From positions 114,344 to 178,343 of the forward strand of contig NZ_JAKZAH010000005.1 in NCBI RefSeq assembly GCF_023156245.1: a stretch of 64,000 nt of DNA. Reading direction: 5' to 3'. The notes beneath the pieces are model-generated. The model made no database searches. It was not told where the DNA came from and worked only from the letters and a program-made list of their open reading frames with translations. This document shows, one piece after another, positions 61,498-64,000 of this stretch. Position 1 is the first letter of the stretch, and every line of letters begins with the position of its first letter. The position numbers and the translations under genes are program-made. The stretch comes from Marinobacter bryozoorum. GTDB lineage: Bacteria; Pseudomonadota; Gammaproteobacteria; Pseudomonadales; Oleiphilaceae.

Positions 61498-63192
61498 ATG
61501 ACGGACGCCCAAGTCCCTGCCGATGCTCCCTGGTTTCGCAGTTACCCTGAGGGTATTCCCCACTACCCGGAACTGACAGGCCGGCCTGTCCACGAGATGC
61601 TCTCGCAATCAGCAACCCGGTGGCCGGAAAGAGCCGCGGTCCAGTTCATGGGGCGCGACATTTCCTACCGGGAACTAGACAACCTGGTATCCCGTGCTGC
61701 CAGGGGCCTGCAAAGGCTTGGTGTAAAACCGGGCGTGCATGTGGGCCTGTACCTGCCCAACAGCCCCCATTGCATCATCAGCTTCCTCGGGGTTCTTCGT
61801 GCCGGTGGCGTTGTGGTCAACTACTCGCCACTGGATGCCGAGCGTATCCTCGAGCACAAAATTGCCGACAGTGAGTCGGACCTGATGATCACGGTAGACC
61901 TGAAAGCCCTGCTGCCCCAGATGACCCGGTTCATGGGGAACTCGCGGCTTCAGAGCCTGATTGTCGGGTCACTGGATGAATTCTCTGCTGCACCGGCCCA
62001 GGTTCGTGAACAGCTTGCCCAGGCAGGTGAACTGGCCGAGGTGCCAACCGACGGCATCGTCAGCTTTGCAGACCTGCTGGATAACGACGGTGAATACCAG
62101 GTTTACCCGGAGTCCAGGACGCCGGATAGCCTTGCGGTGCTTCAGTACACCGGTGGCACCACGGGAGCGCCCAAGGGTGCCATGCTCACCCACCGAACCC
62201 TGTCCAGCGCTGCCGACCAACTGGGCACAGCCCTGTCAACCACGGTTGCACCCGGCGAAGAGAAGGTGCTGGCGGTACTGCCACCGTTCCATATCTATTC
62301 CATCGTGGTAAATATGCTGTTTGGCCTGCGTAACGGCGCGACGCTCTATCAACAGGTGCGCTTTGAGCCCAGGCAGGCCCTGGAGGCCATCCATAACGAG
62401 CAGATCACGGTTTTCCCGGCGGTGCCCACCATGCTTTCCGCATTGCTGGCCTACCCGGAGCTGAATGACTACCGCCTGGATTCCTTGAAGCTGTGTAACT
62501 CCGGCGGCGCCCCGCTGCCGGTTGAGCTCCAGCAACGTTTCAAGGAGCGGGCCGGCTGCTCGGTCAAGGAAGGCTGGGGCATGACAGAGACTGCCTCCAT
62601 AGGCACCTTCACCCCCGACGGAATGACAGCGCCACCAGGCTCGTGCGGTGTTGCGGTACCGGGTGTCGACCTCCGGATTCTTTCACTGGAGGGCGAAGAA
62701 GAGATGCCCACTGGTGAGCGCGGCGAACTGTGCATCCGCGGCCCCCATATGATGAAGGGTTACTGGAAACGGGACGATGCCACAGCCGAGTCCACCACCT
62801 CTACCGGCTATTACCGCACCGGTGACGTGGCGTATATGGATGACAACGGCTTCCTCTATATCGTCGACCGCACCAAGGACATGATTATCTGCAGCGGCTA
62901 CAACGTATACCCGCGCAACATCGAGGAAGCCATCCACGAACATCCCGCCGTCTCTGAAGTCTCGGTTATCGGTGTGCCGGATGAGTACCGGGGCCAAAGC
63001 CCAAGGGCCTATATAACCCTGGCCCAGGGCCAACCGGAGCCCACCCTGGAAGAAATGCAGGACTTCCTGCGCTCCCGCCTTGGCAAACACGAGATGATCC
63101 ACGGCCTGGAAATCCGTGACGAACTGCCCAAGACCCCAGTGGGCAAGCTGTCCAAGAAAGAGCTTTATGCGGAAGTGAAGGGAACCGGTTGA
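61498..63192 (+). CDS. Long-chain fatty acid/aryl-CoA ligase (AMP-forming)
   Basis: Acyl-adenylate-forming ligase of 564 residues. The P-loop is LQYTGGTTGAPKGAMLTH, followed by LPPFHIYSIVVNMLFGL, EGWGMTETASIGTFTPDG, and the hinge FLYIVDRTKDMIICSGYNVYPRNIEEAI, with the catalytic lysine near TPVGKLSKKELY. ATG 61498 is chosen, with AGAGGTGG upstream. A divergent TetR gene probably regulates it. In the cluster it would activate the acid formed by the aldehyde dehydrogenase. Chain length and ring preference cannot be read from sequence. Confidence 0.92.
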   Translation: MTDAQVPADAPWFRSYPEGIPHYPELTGRPVHEMLSQSATRWPERAAVQFMGRDISYRELDNLVSRAARGLQRLGVKPGVHVGLYLPNSPHCIISFLGVLRAGGVVVNYSPLDAERILEHKIADSESDLMITVDLKALLPQMTRFMGNSRLQSLIVGSLDEFSAAPAQVREQLAQAGELAEVPTDGIVSFADLLDNDGEYQVYPESRTPDSLAVLQYTGGTTGAPKGAMLTHRTLSSAADQLGTALSTTVAPGEEKVLAVLPPFHIYSIVVNMLFGLRNGATLYQQVRFEPRQALEAIHNEQITVFPAVPTMLSALLAYPELNDYRLDSLKLCNSGGAPLPVELQQRFKERAGCSVKEGWGMTETASIGTFTPDGMTAPPGSCGVAVPGVDLRILSLEGEEEMPTGERGELCIRGPHMMKGYWKRDDATAESTTSTGYYRTGDVAYMDDNGFLYIVDRTKDMIICSGYNVYPRNIEEAIHEHPAVSEVSVIGVPDEYRGQSPRAYITLAQGQPEPTLEEMQDFLRSRLGKHEMIHGLEIRDELPKTPVGKLSKKELYAEVKGTG

Positions 63193-63372
63193 TTAAAGCG
63201 ACGCCCGGTTAGCGGGATGACCTTCACGTTGCCGGGAGTCTTACAAATTTCATGTGCCAAATTCGCACACTCAGCTGACTGGGTCCACCTCAGAATTCGT
63301 TGACGCGCTCCAGCCCACAATCAAACGATTTCATGTCGTGGGACTTCTTATCTAATGGATCTAACCTCAAGG
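63193..63372. other. Intergenic region without a gene
   Basis: About 180 bases after the acyl-CoA ligase show no coding frame, strong hairpin or promoter that I can support. Confidence 0.6.
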
Positions 63373-63588
63373 TCACCGCTTTCGGATATATCGGAACAAC
63401 GGGGCTTTCCCTGCCTCATTGTCAAACGTGGCCGTTTCCTCTGCCCCCGCTGCCTTCCCATACCAGGCGATGACGTGATCCGGGAAGTCCGCGCCACTCT
63501 TGATCCGTCCTTTCAGCGCGATCAGGTCGCCCTTGGCTACGGAGACCCGGATAGTCCCACCGCCCTCGACGATCCAGGCAGAACCCGA
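63373..63588 (-). pseudogene. Possible gene fragment, 71 codons, no start
   Basis: Directly after and in frame with the TAG of the acetyltransferase fragment, the minus strand stays open for 71 codons, reading WIVEGGGTIRVSVAKGDLIA and then GADFPDHVIAWYGKAAGAEE. It has coding-like composition, but I recognise no family and no start codon. It may be the tail of a lost gene. Confidence 0.35.
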
Positions 63589-63957
63589 CTACCGTCCACT
63601 GGGCTGTGAAAGTTCTACTGCTTCGAGACAGTTTTCAAGAGGTAGCCAAAGAGATAGAGAGTCACCCTCAACGACATCAATCGCAACGAACCCAAACTTT
63701 TCGTAGAATCGTTTTGAGTCGTCGTCTTTGGCATCTACCGCACAGCCTATACCTCCAACTGAAATCGACGCATCAACAACCCGCCTCAGGCACTCAATCA
63801 GCAGGTATGATCCCAATCCATATCCTTTAACGGAGTTATCAACTGCAAGTCGTGCCAGCCGGTAAACCGGCGGATCCGACGAAAACCGCTTTTGCAGGGG
63901 ATGCCCTTGGGGGAAGACAATAGGTAAGCGTCCATTCCGCGACGTTCTGCCACCCCG
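63589..63957 (-). pseudogene. GNAT acetyltransferase, N-terminus missing
   Basis: An open frame without a normal start reads VYRLARLAVDNSVKGYGLGS, then LLIECLRRVVDASISVGGIGCAVDAKDD and FYEKFGFVAID, the acetyl-CoA-binding half of a GNAT enzyme like those of toxin-antitoxin pairs (TacT type). An in-frame TAG at 63958-63960 stops the frame where ~60 N-terminal residues should be. No DUF1778-type antitoxin gene is visible within the window. It is read as truncated or frameshifted. Confidence 0.6.
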
Positions 63958-64000
63958 CTAAAATTCGCCCTAAAGTAACCTCACAGTTTCCAACACGAGG

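Noticed and set aside
63200..64000. Integron attC site near the acetyltransferase fragment
   Set aside because: No matching core-site pair could be found by eye.

Overview
The window reads like the chromosome of a marine, hydrocarbon-degrading gammaproteobacterium, most likely Marinobacter or a close relative. The evidence is its fairly high GC, a TamA-type outer-membrane assembly protein, several orphan TRAP binding proteins, an AlkK-like acyl-CoA ligase, two sigma-54 activators with their targets, and a PQQ/Baeyer-Villiger catabolic cluster. I recognised no rRNA, tRNA, insertion sequence or CRISPR array. The genus is an inference from protein style, not a measured result.

Layout. 1-10.8 kb: tamA (cut by the window edge), a voltage-sensor-like membrane protein without a pore, an amidase, an orphan TRAP binding protein, DUF302, a thioesterase, an AlkK-like ligase and an acyl-CoA dehydrogenase. 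The last two share a 21-nt operator-like element. 10.8-22.5 kb: a LysR regulator divergent from a DODA-type dioxygenase, an SDR, a cytochrome b561 gene and an RND pump gene (each broken by one in-frame TAG), the RND adaptor, an IclR regulator, a TRIC/UPF0126 protein under a tandem glycine riboswitch, an FMN reductase and two tiny lysine-rich proteins. 22.7-27 kb: a lower-GC accessory island with a methyltransferase-HNH fusion, a PD-(D/E)XK-like protein and a DUF3883 protein, possibly defence-related. 27-35.2 kb: a phosphoesterase, a CaCA antiporter, an RKDSLG-repeat protein, a second orphan TRAP binding protein, a diguanylate cyclase, a PhoD-like phosphatase and a guanidine-II riboswitch upstream of gdx.

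35.2-44.4 kb is a sigma-54 controlled cyanate regulon. It holds an ABC importer, a CynF-like activator, an OsmC protein, an acyl-CoA-dehydrogenase-like flavoprotein, a rubredoxin-FAD reductase fusion and cyanase. Both transcription units carry near-identical long palindromes followed by -24/-12 promoters. The flavoprotein and reductase are not part of known cyanate pathways, so the regulon may first produce cyanate from another compound. Gene remnants flank it on both sides.

45-63.2 kb is a catabolic supercluster: a molybdenum hydroxylase (two subunits), a TonB receptor, a PQQ alcohol dehydrogenase, an aldehyde dehydrogenase, a Baeyer-Villiger monooxygenase, an HSL-family esterase, an AcoR-like sigma-54 activator, a thioesterase, a third TRAP binding protein, a TetR regulator and an acyl-CoA ligase. 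The chain alcohol to ketone to ester/lactone to alcohol plus acid to aldehyde to acid to acyl-CoA fits this set. The aldehyde dehydrogenase control region is present twice, once in front of a decayed aldehyde dehydrogenase start. The right edge holds only gene fragments (an acetyltransferase and an unidentified one).
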